Of a stretch of 64,000 nucleotides of DNA, positions 22,651 to 35,900 are shown piece after piece. Position numbers and translations under genes: made by a program. Within the stretch, counting starts at the first letter, position 1. Every line of letters starts with the position of its first letter. The notes beneath the pieces are model-generated. The model saw only the letters and a program-made list of their open reading frames with translations, searched no databases and had not been told where the DNA came from. The stretch is from Acanthaster planci (Eukaryota; Echinodermata; Asteroidea; Valvatida; Acanthasteridae): the NCBI RefSeq assembly GCF_001949145.1, contig NW_019091456.1, positions 74,496 through 138,495 of the forward strand. Reading direction: 5' to 3'.

Positions 22651-25480
22651 TTCTTTGCATATTTCTGCCTTGTTAACTGCGAAAATATAGGATAAGCGTC
22701 TAGTTCCTAGACCCGTAACCCTATGCCCTTTTTAAAAGTCATTCTCTAACATTTAATAGCTTTGCTTTGTCAGCTTTTTCATGTACAAATATGTCCTCTA
22801 TGATTGCATTTTTAAGCTTTTAAATTTTTCATAATCAAGAAGAAATACACACGCAAACTGAAAAGCTGCCCGTGCTCAACTTTGAAGGTAAAAAGTGCCA
22901 AAAAGCTTGTCACCCTGTTTTGATGTGGGTCGCAGTATATTTGCTGTCAAAAGGATGTGATGAGGTGTTTTTCTGTTCATATTGAACTCAGTAAATAAAA
23001 AACAGGGGCTGCAAGATGCAAAGATTAATCGGACTAAAAGGGTTTAGGTGATAACTTTTCTTAGACTTGCTTTGTATATGCAACGTTATACTCTTCTGTG
23101 TATTTGATGTCCTTTTGGGGCAAGTGTATTGAAAAGTACACTTCTTTAAACATGCTGAGGTTACTGTCCAGGGTGCAGTTGATTTTATAAAGCACCAAAG
23201 TAGTTTTTCAAATAGCAAAACAAAAGTTGAAAATCAACTTCTTTGAAACAAAAAATGCTGTTTCAAAGACTTGTAAAAAAAATGACATTGCATGGGGTCC
23301 TTTCAGGATTTTGATAAAAGTATCCACAATATGAACCTGTCTCAGCAGCGTCGTACATGACATATTAAGTAGCATGCTTACAAAACATGTTAAAAACGTT
23401 AATTTGTTTTATTCTTTGAATATTTCAAAGCAAAAGAAATAGAATCATCCGAATTGATAGTTTTTTTCCTCAAAAGAGACATCTCCACGTATGTTGGTGT
23501 CAGGTCAGATGGGGGGTAGGCAGTTCGTACGTGTAAAGGTATCTTTGGATGATGTATCTACCTTTGCCATCTGTGTAGCATGTCTAGACGCTGCAGAAGC
23601 GGTATGATTGTCATAGCGAAAACTAAATTCTTGCTATTCTAAAATGTCGGTTCTCCCCATTTTTTAATCGAAGAGCAAACACGTTAGGTCACTTTTTACA
23701 TCTTTAACTTGTACACACAAGTATTAAAATAGACACTTCTCGATACTTGACTCTTCTCTGGTTTTTTCCCTGTTTGATGGCTTTTCACTGTAGTTTTCCT
23801 ATCTGGATACATACTGAAGCCGATCGGTATCTGCACACTCGAAGAGTCGAAAGCTCAAAGAGTATTTCCGGTTGAAAAGCATAGCAAAGAATTCATTTCG
23901 GTCGTGGTTTCATTTTCTTTAGACATGTTAGAATGTGGGTTTTCCCGGCCTTTTAATCTATCTTGGCTTCAATTCTGATCTTTTGTCGTCATGTTCAAAG
24001 CATTTGGTGCGGTAGTACGTCACAAACTGTTTCGCTTTTAGTGTTTCACCAAATTTCCGTAGTCGAAGGATTTGGATTGACACTAAAGTAGATATAACTA
24101 ATATTCAAACCTAGCTTCACGTTTTCACTTTTTGAATGCAATCAATCACAGAATTACTTCTTAATTTCTGTTTGAACAAATTTTTACTTTAGAGCAAAAC
24201 AGTCATTTGCCTACCTGTATTTAATGGTTGATCAACGTTTCTAATTAATACGAACAGCATGGGTCGCCAATGGAAGAACAAAGTCTAGCACAGTTGAATG
24301 GCTGCACCGTTCGCGTTACTTTTACTTAGTGGCTCATGAACTCGTTTATTCTCTAAGAATAATCCGTGTGCTGGAAATCCACATTTGTTGATACCGACAT
24401 CAAACCGGACTGCAGGAAATATACTTCTTTCAATGAATTACATGAATTGTTAAGGTCCAAGATGGTGTGGAATTGGGCACTACATCTATGTTTGATTTAT
24501 ATTTCTCATTACGTTATTTCCTGTGGACTAAAAAACCCAAACCGTCACAAAGCAGGTGTTTTCAAAAGACTACTTCATTGATTTACTGCATTTCTCACTT
24601 CTAAGCGTGGTTTCCTCGAATTCTTGTTGGTCAAGATAAGTTTTAATTTTTGCGTCCAACCGTGTAAATTATCTGCTTGCATCTAAAAATAGCCTCACCA
24701 CTCTCAAAAAGTAAATAACACAAGCAGTGGGTAATTCCAAAACACTGTAACACAAAATGTAGAACCGAGAGGCCGGGAAGAGACGTATAAGAGTTACACC
24801 TGGGTGCTCATTGGAGAAGGCAGCCGGGTATTCCAGACAGAATGTTCGGTCTCCCCCCCCCAAAAAAAAAAAGCCCGAAGAGGAAACTGCGGTTTCTTTG
24901 AACTGTGGTTAAAAAGAATTACCATTTTTTCCCTGGTTTCCCAGACCCTTGTGCGTTGCGGTGGATCCCAGGCCAGCACCACTGCCCTTGTCTAAACTCG
25001 CCAAGTGTGTTGCGTACTGATTCCCTGCATGTTGACAAGACCAGTTTCGAAATATTTCCTCTGTCAAAACAGATAGGGAAACTAGGGAATCTGCCTCTGA
25101 TAAATGCGTGATTTATAAACTTACTCAGCAAAATACATCTACATGTAAGTGAATGAAGATAATTATATTTTCATTGACAATAATTCCTACCATGGGCAAA
25201 TTAAACAAGTCTAATGTTGTTTCGTGCTACGGGAATTCCCAGGCCTCACGTAAGCTCTATACACCACACAGAAAAATTGCATACGGACTATTTATTTACC
25301 CGGTACCTTCCCATCAATTGAGTTTTGAACCTTTCATTGTATATTTCACTCTTCTCTGTATTGAAGGTTGCTTAATTGTAACCTTTAAATAATATCATTC
25401 AAGCGTCACACGTCAAAATGGGTTTTAAAAAGCGGCTTTCCGTAGAGCAAGTCTAAGTACGGCGTGTTCCCCTCGAGGAA
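22651..25480. other. Intergenic sequence, no gene seen
   Basis: AT-rich sequence between TTK and the TAZ-pseudokinase gene. Open frames here are short, have no splice-site context and no recognisable domains. A homopolymer pair (ccccccccc then a-run) sits at about 24851-24871. Nothing else is supported. Confidence 0.6.
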
Positions 25481-25673
25481 AGGAAGTCTCCACGGACCGC
25501 ACGTGCACGCGGCTACGGTGACCCGGCCGGCTCGCATCGCCTCAGCACGTACACGGCACGGCACAGTACGTGTACATGTACTGTACATGACGGTATCTCA
25601 GAGTGAAAATGGTTGATAGAAAAATGAAACTACTGCGCGAACTGTTCATATTCAATACATGGCAATCACACTG
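25480..25673 (+). promoter_or_regulatory. CpG-rich patch; candidate promoter and 5' UTR exon of the TAZ-pseudokinase gene
   Basis: About 25482-25600 is markedly richer in CG dinucleotides than its surroundings (cacgtgcacgcggctacggt, gacccggccggctcgcatcg). Shortly after stands a strong splice donor, cacactg|gtaagtta, at 25673/25674. The first acceptor-like site of the downstream gene is at 29917, so a non-coding first exon ending at 25673 would fit. This is inference; no TATA or transcript evidence is available. Confidence 0.3.
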
Positions 25674-28600
25674 GTAAGTTACTAAGTACTGATCTTTGAT
25701 TCACTTCCAGGATAAACTATATTATACCTTGTCTTGATGAAAAGAATTTCATTTACGGATGCCATTCGATACTCTCTGCACAAACCCTTTGGTTCGAAAA
25801 CTTCTGTCCCTCGATATTTTCGCCTCAAAATTTGACATTTTAGGACATTTTATTGCTTTCATATGGCCAATACATGTAGCTGGGAAAAAGTGGTGTAGTT
25901 TGTGTATGTATTCCCCTGCCAAATTTCACTTGAATGTGCACAAATCTGTGAGTAAACATGGAGGGCACACAGCCAGTGGGAATGGTTGTGTGCAAATGTT
26001 ATGCATTTCATGGTTCTGCCATGGAGGAAGGAAGTCCATAGTTGTGCATAGAGTAGGCCTATTGGCTGGGTTGACATTGTAGTTAAACCATTAAATATGG
26101 AGTGACATTGGCATGACTGGCCTAAAAAAGGATTGAGGAAATTTTCCCAGAGATTTTCTTTGACCTGGAGGACTGAGGACTGTTATTAGGTCCAGTTTTT
26201 TTGTGGACAGGCAGAAAGGTACTTAGGCAATGTGTCACATAATGATGTAGAAATAATCATTACATGACATCATTAATTTAAAAAACATTATTTGACTACA
26301 TGTATAAATGTTATTTCATTATGTGTGGGTGTGCTGGAATAGGGGTTTGATTTTCCCACTCCCAGCCCCCCCCCAACCCACACCTGTTAAACAAGGGATA
26401 GGGATATGTTCATCAAGCTAGTGAGATTACTAGCTGACTCCGGGAATGGCTGTCAACACCAGCCCTTCCATCCAGTGTATCAGTCTGGTACCCAATGTTG
26501 TCTAGGCATATTTAACTATGGCACAGTTCCAACTAAAGTTAGTTTGAAGAGCAATTTTATACATAAATTATGACGATACCTGTACATGTACATACATATC
26601 TTTGCCAAGATGGGCTGCAAGATCTTCACTTACCGTAAGTGGCAGCTTTTCTGTGGGTATCCTCAATCAGCCTGTACAAATTAACTCTACATGCAGTTGT
26701 CAAATTTACACTTGGTCAAATCTGCAATATTTCACCATGCCACCAAAGTACGTGTACATGTATGCATGTAAACAGGTTCAACAAAAAGTTATCTATATTG
26801 ACGTGCGTATGTGTGCCCACATTTGTGGCAGGGAATTCTACTTTGGCCATATGCTACTGAGAAGTGTTTGTTCTCTTTGCAATTTACATCTCTCAAAATA
26901 AGCTTAAGAAAATTAGACATTTTTTATCTTCCCGTTTTCCATTTCAATTTGTAATGTAGCCCTCTTGGATCCTGTAAAATACTTGTACTGGTAAGTTTGC
27001 TAACTCATGCAGAAAATATTATCTGCGTGAACCAACATTTTCTGAACAGGTGAATTAGATGGCATATTGGTTCCCCTAGCTACAGTTGACAATGATTTTC
27101 ACCCCATGCTGTGTACATGTACATTGTACACGAACATAATTGTGGTGACCTCATCTTGCAAATGCAGGTCACTGTGACTCTCTTTCCATATGTAACAGGT
27201 TTCTAATTTACTACATAACACTGCAAACTTGGAAAATCTGAGAAAAAAATGACATTCAAATTTGTGCTCTTTTACATTTTCAGCCAGCCGCTCAAGCTTG
27301 TTCTGACACATGAGTACATGGTTTTAAGGGGAAATTGCAGTACAGAGGTTAGAGGGATCATTTAAGAGCATTTTGCCCTCTGTCTCAACCCCCATGATTT
27401 TGAAGCCTCATACGGTGTGTTAATGAAGTGCATGAAATTATTATGTTGCTTTATCTTTTTAAAATCTGAAATAATTGAAACATATTAATTGACCTAACCT
27501 GTTTCCTGTAAAATAACATGCTCTTAAAAAAAATGACAAACTTTTGTGTACGTTCCTTCACTGAAGTTCATTAGGTACGAGGTCACTATTCTTTACTTTC
27601 CCTCCTTTTCAATGAAATCAATCAATGTGCATTGGTGTCAAAATGCATTCATCATTTCTCTGTATTGGCCACCCACACATCGATCTGCGACTATTTTTTC
27701 TCTGTCAATGAGGAAACCTTATCATGTGTCAGGAATCTAGGCATGAGGGAGATTATTCTACATAATAAGGGAGAATTTCACTGAACTGAAGCTGAAATTG
27801 GATTCTCCCATTCTTTTGTACCAGTATTTTTATACATCTATGCATTGTTTCCTGTTTCATTATTGTACTTCTCTCAAGTACATACATGTACACCTCTGCC
27901 AAAATAATTTATTCTCAGAAAGACAATTTTCTCAGCCTCATAATGCCCTCTTCCAGCCACAACTGTTATTTTGAAGAATTTGCCCACCATCACAAGTTCA
28001 TGAAACAGCTCTAGTGTTCCATTGTAGTTGTTTTTTGTTGTTAAGGGTATCTGAAATCAATTTAATACAAACCTTCAAAATGCCCTTTTGTGTCTCAGCT
28101 AACCTATTTTCAACTTTTGTTTCACTATTTGAAAGGGTACACCCTGTTAGGTTTTATGCTAATGATACATATTCATGAGCAAAACTGTGATGTCATCCCA
28201 GGAAGAAGCCTCAGTGTTGCATTGGTTTGTACACAAAAAAGTCCAGCATTTTTGTAGAATTTGCTGTCCTCAGTTTTCTCTTCTATACTGCAAAGCATTA
28301 AGCAAACATCAATTCTTTCATTCATGTTTTCATATGTAAATTCTGGGTTCACAATTTCAAAAGGACAACCCATTCACCGAACCGTCTTCCCTGGCTGACA
28401 TCACAGCAACGTAAAAATGCCCCCAGTTGTCAAGGAAAGCATGGATCACTTTTGTTTAAAAGTAGACTTTTTTATTTATTTGCAAAGTAAATTTATTGTA
28501 GCAAAGTACACGTAAAGGAAGTGAAACTGTTTTCATACATTAAAGAAGAATACAGAGTTAAAGAAAAAATGTGTATAAGAGAAATTCATTGTACATAAAC

Positions 28601-29929
28601 AACTCAAGATGAGCAGAACACTGTTCATATTGTTACGGGGGACCAAAATACCCGACATTTAGATCCTTTTAGGGTCTCTTTCAAGAAGTGTTCTGTTTGC
28701 AGTAAAAGAAAAATAGATCTTGTGAGAAATGGTTCTTTGCACAGGTACCTGTGTGAGCCATATACGTACACGTACCCGTGTACATGTACATGCATGTACT
28801 ACTTAAAATACACATAAACTGTACCAGCAGAAAACTTCTTTTCATTAGGTTTTGTATCATGCTAACTCTACAGAGTCTTTTAAAATAAAGCGTTATATTT
28901 GGTTGGATCTTTGTAATCTGTCACTTCATTCATTCACATCAAATCTGCCGTGCAGTAATATTCATTTTCCACATTCACTCAAAAGTTTTATACATCAGTT
29001 AAATTTCAGTTAGTACATGTATATGTGCTAGACAACTTTATTCACATGTAAGTATTTTACAAAGCATTTCTTTTATGAAGTGTTCAGCTTTAGTTTTCAG
29101 AAAGTTTTTCACCTGCATGCAGAGGTGCTGTGCGATAAAATCCATGTAAGATTACATGTACAATGCCGCACCAGGGGGGTTTCCAAAGAAAGGAAAACCA
29201 CTCACTCATGACGTTTCTTTTCCGGTAGTTTGTTTGTTCATAATTTGGTCGGATTTTCAAGGAGTTTGGTCAGAGGTATAGTCCCCTCATTGGTGAGAAA
29301 TCACTTTCGTTTTGATTGACTGTAGTGTATGTACATGCACATGCAGTATGTGACATAGGAGTAAAGATACTTGTATGTTAACTGTTCTTTTCATGACGCT
29401 CATTAGATTGTTTTTAGATTTTATGATGGCATGTAAAAATATGTTTATTGATCATATTTGAGATTCATTTTCCCCTTTGGATATTCTTCAGCAGTATTGG
29501 CAATTTAAACTTTTATCTGTTTTGCAGACCCTTTGCTCTCCCTTTACATTAAAACTGTAACCAGTTGAAGTTTTGTGGTGAACAGCTTGTTTCAGTTTCA
29601 TAGGAAATTATGAAATTGTTTTATGAAATGAGTTGTGTCATTTGCTAGCCAATATATGTAGTTTTGCATTCTTTTTCTTTCAGAGTGGTTCAGCTGGAGA
29701 TATGGAACAGATGCTTTACGTTTCTTCGTGATTGAGTGTATAGCAAAGCCGTCAATCTGGAGACGTCTGCTTGCATAATACAAATTGTGTGCTTCTCATT
29801 TGAAACCAGTCCAGATTTTCTGTTGAAGGACTCATTGGCTAAGACCATTTAGTACAATCTCACTGTCACTGATGCACGGGCCCCCTCATCGCTAAATGTC
29901 TTTGAAGTTCATTTTAGAATCATTTGAGA
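25674..29929. other. Sequence upstream of the TAZ-pseudokinase start (5' intron or intergenic)
   Basis: AT-rich, with scattered TACATGTA words (for example 26583-26592, 27115-27124, 28781-28798) and no convincing exon. If the donor at 25674 is used, this is the first intron of the gene. Confidence 0.4.
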
Positions 29930-32900
29930 ATGACACATGTGACTCAACGCCAACTCAAGATGGCAGCTGAACTAGATCAGATGCCCCCAAGACGCAAACC
30001 ATTTTGCAGGCAGACTGCAGTTACAAATAACGTTGATGTTGCTGATGGTCCCATATTTGCAGTACAGACTTCCAAAACTGGACCCACAAGGCACTTCAGA
30101 CAAATCAAAGCCCCATGTAATCACTTCAGTCATGATGGTTGCAGCAAAGAAACTTCAAATAAAGACCTTCAACAAATGTTGCCAAATTCCAAAGCATCAC
30201 AAAAAAATTCTTCACAATTGCAAATGATTCGAGATATTCATTGTAACGGTCTGAATCATCAATATACATGTAAAGGTGTTGGCGGAACCATACAGCTTTT
30301 TGTAAAGTACATATACAGTGAACACTTGACAAGATATGACCAGCTTCTATTTAAACAAAGAAGCAGTATTACAATCAGCTATCATCATGAAACATGTACA
30401 CCAATTACCTGGCAAAAGGAACCTGAAAAAGCTCCCAAGAGGAAAGACATTTCAGATGGCCTTCCCAGCTCAGCTGGAGCAGTTTTGGCTGACATTTCCC
30501 ATCGCAAGGATCTGTCTGATGTTTATCCAAGGAGGCCAGAGAGTAGTGGCCAACCGCTTCTTGAAAGTTACCCTGGAGGAGGCAGTCAAGGCAAAAGTCT
30601 TCAAACTTCATTAAGGAGAAGCTCGAACTCCTTGGTTGATGAACAGTTTGATAGTGGGGACTCAGGAAGGCAACTATCATCTAGTACATCATCTTCACTT
30701 GACACTCAAGAGTTGGAAGCCTCATCCTCTGACCGTACCATCCCGAAAATTGAAGTTAATGGTGTAGTGAAACAATCTCTGTCAGAATCAGGAAGGCATA
30801 AGGGGGAAGGTTTCCGCAAGTCCAAGAAGTCAAGTGGCTATGGGACTGGGGGAAGTGATGAGATCCCTGAGGGGCAACATTTTTCAAGTGTCTTCTTATC
30901 ATCTGAAAATTCAGTAAATGAAGAAATTCATCACCCCGGAAGTTATGAAGATGAACGTAGAAGTTTCAGGCTATCACATTTCTCAAGTGAAGGTGGAGAA
31001 CATTCGTCACCGGGCCACAATTTTAAACTTTCCACTGGTGAACGAAAAGTTCAGTGTCAAGATTCAGATTTACCACCAGATGCTGCAATCTGGCTTTTTA
31101 AACAGGGGACGCACAGGAAGATTCCATCTCACATCGCAAAAATAGATATTGATAATTTATCTCATTCACAATGTGACAGAATTTTCATGGAAATTCTCCA
31201 GGCCAATCCACAAATACCTATCCCAAGATGTGAATGCTTTGATCAGAGCAGTTTGAAGAAGGAAAGATATTCTGAACAGGTTTTCACAGAAGAGGAAGAG
31301 AATAAAAGATGTGCACGTGCATGTACATGTATAGAGGCCCAGCTGGATTTTCTTGAAAAAATGGCTTTGATCTCTAAATCCTGGGCTAATGACATGCCTG
31401 CAGATGCAGACCAAAGCCGGGATCCATCTGAGGCTACTGCCAGTTCTGGAGAGCAATTGGAGTTGGAATTCTCTGCGGAATCAGGTACAGGTATTAACAC
31501 TCATCACAACTGAAAAATTGACAAACTTGATCCTTCCTTGCAATATTTGGCATTGTAGCATCACATTCCACCATTGTGGTTGCTTTTGGCCACATGTGCA
31601 TGTACAAGCATCATAAATTTGAAATATTAACACTGTTAATACAGAATTTTGTGTTAACGGATATTAACACAGGATGTTTGTCCTGCATACATATGGCTCT
31701 TCCTGTAATCTTTATCATCTGTCTGAGATGTGCACATGTTAATTAGTGTTTTGCACGCAATATTTAGGTGATGTTTTCTTTCCAGAAATCATCTTACTCA
31801 CCACTACAGCCCAGTGTAACTAAGTTGAGTCAAATCAACACTGAATTAAATTCTCCAAATTTCTTCATTCCATCATGTCCATAGAACCGTCACTCTGCCA
31901 CAGTAGCATCAGGGGTGATGATGAGATTGATGGAAAGACAGACGCACCTTGCCATACCTCCTCAGGTACTGTTACCAGACAGACACCTTCCTATGCATCT
32001 GCTTATTTGCCAGGTACCAACACTTCTCCCAGCTACTTGAACAATGGCACTAATTGTCTAAGACCATCTGCAAGTGCCAGTCACTTCAACAAGGCAGGAA
32101 TTGAAATGGATGGAAGCGATCGAAGATACCCACAAAAGAACACCCATGGTATGGAAGGGAGCCGGACTGGTCATCAGCCTCTGGCCAATGGCTACTTGGC
32201 AGCTCAGAATCACAGGGAGCAGTTGCAAGCAGAAGCTAGTCCTTTGAGGGGAGCAACAGGCTTCACAGATCATGGGATAACATCAGGGAGCAGTGATGCG
32301 CGTCATATGGAACAGAGAGCTCCATTTGAGGAAGTAGTTGCTAATGGATATGCTGAACCCAGTCATGGCAAGCGGTCAACTGGCTTCAAGGATCATTGTG
32401 TTGGATGTAACACAATGCATAATGGCAGAATTTCACATACGTCATACAGAATGGTTTCATCTCAGCAACCCAGTAATGGATGCACCAATCCAGTCGGACG
32501 GGCAAGTGTGCTCTTTTCTTTCCCCTTGAAAATTGCCTGATTAGAAAATCACACAATATATTTTTTCCATTCTCCTAATTAAGAAACACCATCCTGTTCA
32601 CTCTTCATGGATATTTATTGGCTAATATGGAGGACGAATTCAGAATCAAATATTTGGGGGCCAAACTTGTGTTGGGTTTTTTTTTGTGGGGGGCAATAAT
32701 ATGGAAATTTTTCATGCAGCCTTTTCTGGCCTTTCTGAGGGGTGGGGCTATATGTGGGGGATGGGATTTTACATGCTTCTTTGAAGGAAGAGAGATGAAA
32801 TAGGCCCGAAATTTTGCCTTCCATTATTTCTCAAAACAAAAATGGTTTTGATGAATTGACTATATCTTACTTTAGCAGGATTATAGTTCCCAGCTGGGTG

Positions 32901-35900
32901 ATCCTGAGCGTGCTGTATACTGTAAGAAGAGATGTCAAGACAACCGATGCCAAGACAGCAGTTGCTTATTGGTAAGTTTTTGCCTTAGCCATATCAGACT
33001 GGTCGGTGTGTGTTGAACCTGTAGCTGATTGCACTACTTAGCTCCACAAAAGGGGAAATTTGTCACCGACGAATTAATTGAATTAATTGTAATTCACAAA
33101 CAAAATAAGTTTTACAAAAAATGAAAGAGGAATTACAGGTTATGGTGTACTTTGTTTACTTCAATTGCATTTTGCTTTTTGTTGAAGAATTACCTTTGAT
33201 TATGGAGTTGGTAACAGCTAGCATTACCAAACCTACACTGTCATGATAATAAACAAGACTACATAGTGATTAACATGCATTTCTGTTGTAGGGAAAAAGG
33301 CAAATTTTGAAACTGGGGAGTCTTTTCCTGGAAAACAGGATCAAAGATGGAGGGCACATCATGGACTGTTTGTGGCAACACAGCAGTCGATGCAAGGAGG
33401 TTGAATGCATTGTACCATTCTGTGCTGTGTTCCGAAGGAGGTTAGTGTCTTAATTAGTGTAGTGCAGCCTAGCCCAACAAACTCATTCTTCAGAGCGTCA
33501 AACTTGTTTCAATTTCTCGAGCCTTTGGTTTGAGAACTTGAAAGAGACGAAAGTCAGTCACAAGTCTTTTTGTTAGAAATGTTAGAATAACTAGTGGCAG
33601 AGAATTTGATGAGAATTCCTTGACATGGGTGAATGACATTAACTTGCGGTGGCTGGATTACCGCTATGAATTTTGGTCAGAAAATAACTTGTGGGATAGT
33701 TATAATCAATAAGAATAATGAGAAAACTGGAGAANNNNNNNNNNNNNNNNNNNNNNNNNNNNNNNNNNNNNNNNNNNNNNNNNNNNNNNNNNNNNNNNNN
33801 NNNNNNNNNNNNNNNNNNNNNNNNNNNNNNNNNNNNNNNNNNNNNNNNNNNNNNNNNNNNNNNNNNNNNNNNNNNNNNNNNNNNNNNNNNNNNNNNNNNN
33901 NNNNNNNNNNNNNNNNNNNNNNNNNNNNNNNNNNNNNNNNNNNNNNNNNNNNNNNNNNNNNNNNNNNNNNNNNNNNNNNNNNNNNNNNNNNNNNNNNNNN
34001 NNNNNNNNNNNNNNNNNNNNNNNNNNNNNNNNNNNNNNNNNNNNNNNNNNNNNNNNNNNNNNNNNNNNNNNNNNNNNNNNNNNNNNNNNNNNNNNNNNNN
34101 NNNNNNNNNNNNNNNNNNNNNNNNNNNNNNNNNNNNNNNNNNNNNNNNNNNNNNNNNNNNNNNNNNNNNNNNNNNNNNNNNNNNNNNNNNNNNNNNNNNN
34201 NNNNNNNNNNNNNNNNNNNNNNNNNNNNNNNNNNNNNNNNNNNNNNNNNNNNNNNNNNNNNNNNNNNNNNNNNNNNNNNNNNNNNNNNNNNNNNNNNNNN
34301 NNNNNNNNNNNNNNNNNNNNNNNNNNNNNNNNNNNNNNNNNNNNNNNNNNNNNNNNNNNNNNNNNNNNNNNNNNNNNNNNNNNNNNNNNNNNNNNNNNNN
34401 NNNNNNNNNNNNNNNNNNNNNNNNNNNNNNNNNNNNNNNNNNNNNNACAAATGATGATATGGGATGCTTTTGATACAATGTAATACTAGTACATGAAATG
34501 TAAAAGAAAATAAAACCTATGTTTGACAAGTGTATTTTAAGAGCATTGGAAATATGGGCCAAAGGACCTTTCACAGAAAACAGTTTGCTTTCTGATTTAG
34601 TGCTACCACAGATGAATTGTCTAAAGTTAAATTTTTCTACACTTACCACCACTAACAGTGCGTGGGACATTGTTTTAAATTGACCACAGTAGCCAAAGCT
34701 GCTCTTCCTTCAGATAAACAAAGCTTGTTTCAGAAAATCTGAAGCCTACTGATTACAATCCCTTCTCTTTGGACACTGCACTTTAGGCCTGCTTTGGTCA
34801 TTTGACCACCTTGTTTCCTTCACTGTAATTCTTGAAGTACATTGTATACATACATGTACACCTTGACAAAGCTATGTGACAAAAGTGCCCCATTGTTTTC
34901 AAGAAGTACAAAATTTAGTCCATTGGAACAACCTGACAATCATCCCTCATTAAAAACTATGATATGACCCACATAGGCTGCAATAGGAAGAGTGGAAGAT
35001 TTTTACAGAGCTATAGATGTAAAATAATCATGAATCCATAGCCAGGCTATTTTACTCTTGTATATTTCAGGCCTTGGCTTCCATTTGAAGAACACTTCAG
35101 TCAAATGTGTCGTGGTTCAATCAGTCTGGATCTCCAGATGGAGCTGGTAAACATCATGACAAAGCAGCTCCGATTAGGCGACTTTCTGGTAATACACTTG
35201 ACATAATCTCCTGACCTGAACCAGTTGAGGTCTCGTTGATCAAAGGTCATATTTCTTCCTGTGTAGATTGTGAATCTTTTTAAAATACAGTTGAATACAA
35301 TTAGCGTGCATTTTTACAATTTTTCTTAAATCAACTGTAAATTTTCAAAGCTTACTTTGCAGTGCAGTCCACATACATGTAAACCTAAAACCCAGCACTG
35401 GTCTTGTTGTACATGTACTTGTAAGAATTGCTTAGCCAAACTCTGGCCCACTGTCATCTACAGAGCTTGATATTGTAGCATGAAACTAGAGTTGAAGAGA
35501 ATGGTCCCCCACAAACCAACTTACATGTATATATATGAGGTGTTGCTAAGTAATATAAAATGATTATAAATTCCCAATTTAATTCGTCACATCCGAAACG
35601 TGAAAATTTGTTGGTTTTATTGTCTAATATTTTCATACAGATCTGCCCCATTAACCCGGTCAGTAGTGAGTTGTGGAAAACAGCTTGTGTTGTAGAGGGA
35701 CAGTTCTTGGGAGACTTTGGTGATTTCAACATCTTGCGGGCTCGTATTGCCTTTCAAGATAAGGCAAGACACGATGTTGTCATCAAAAAGGTATAAAAGG
35801 TTGTTTATATTTTATTTGTAAAGTAATCTGGAATATGTGCAGAGTTTTGCCGAGAAAGAAGTGTTAAGCCTTATTCGCATTGAACTAAAAATGTAACAGT

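Noticed and set aside
33639-34670. Long open frames on both strands around 34 kb
   Set aside because: They run through the N gap and are artefacts.
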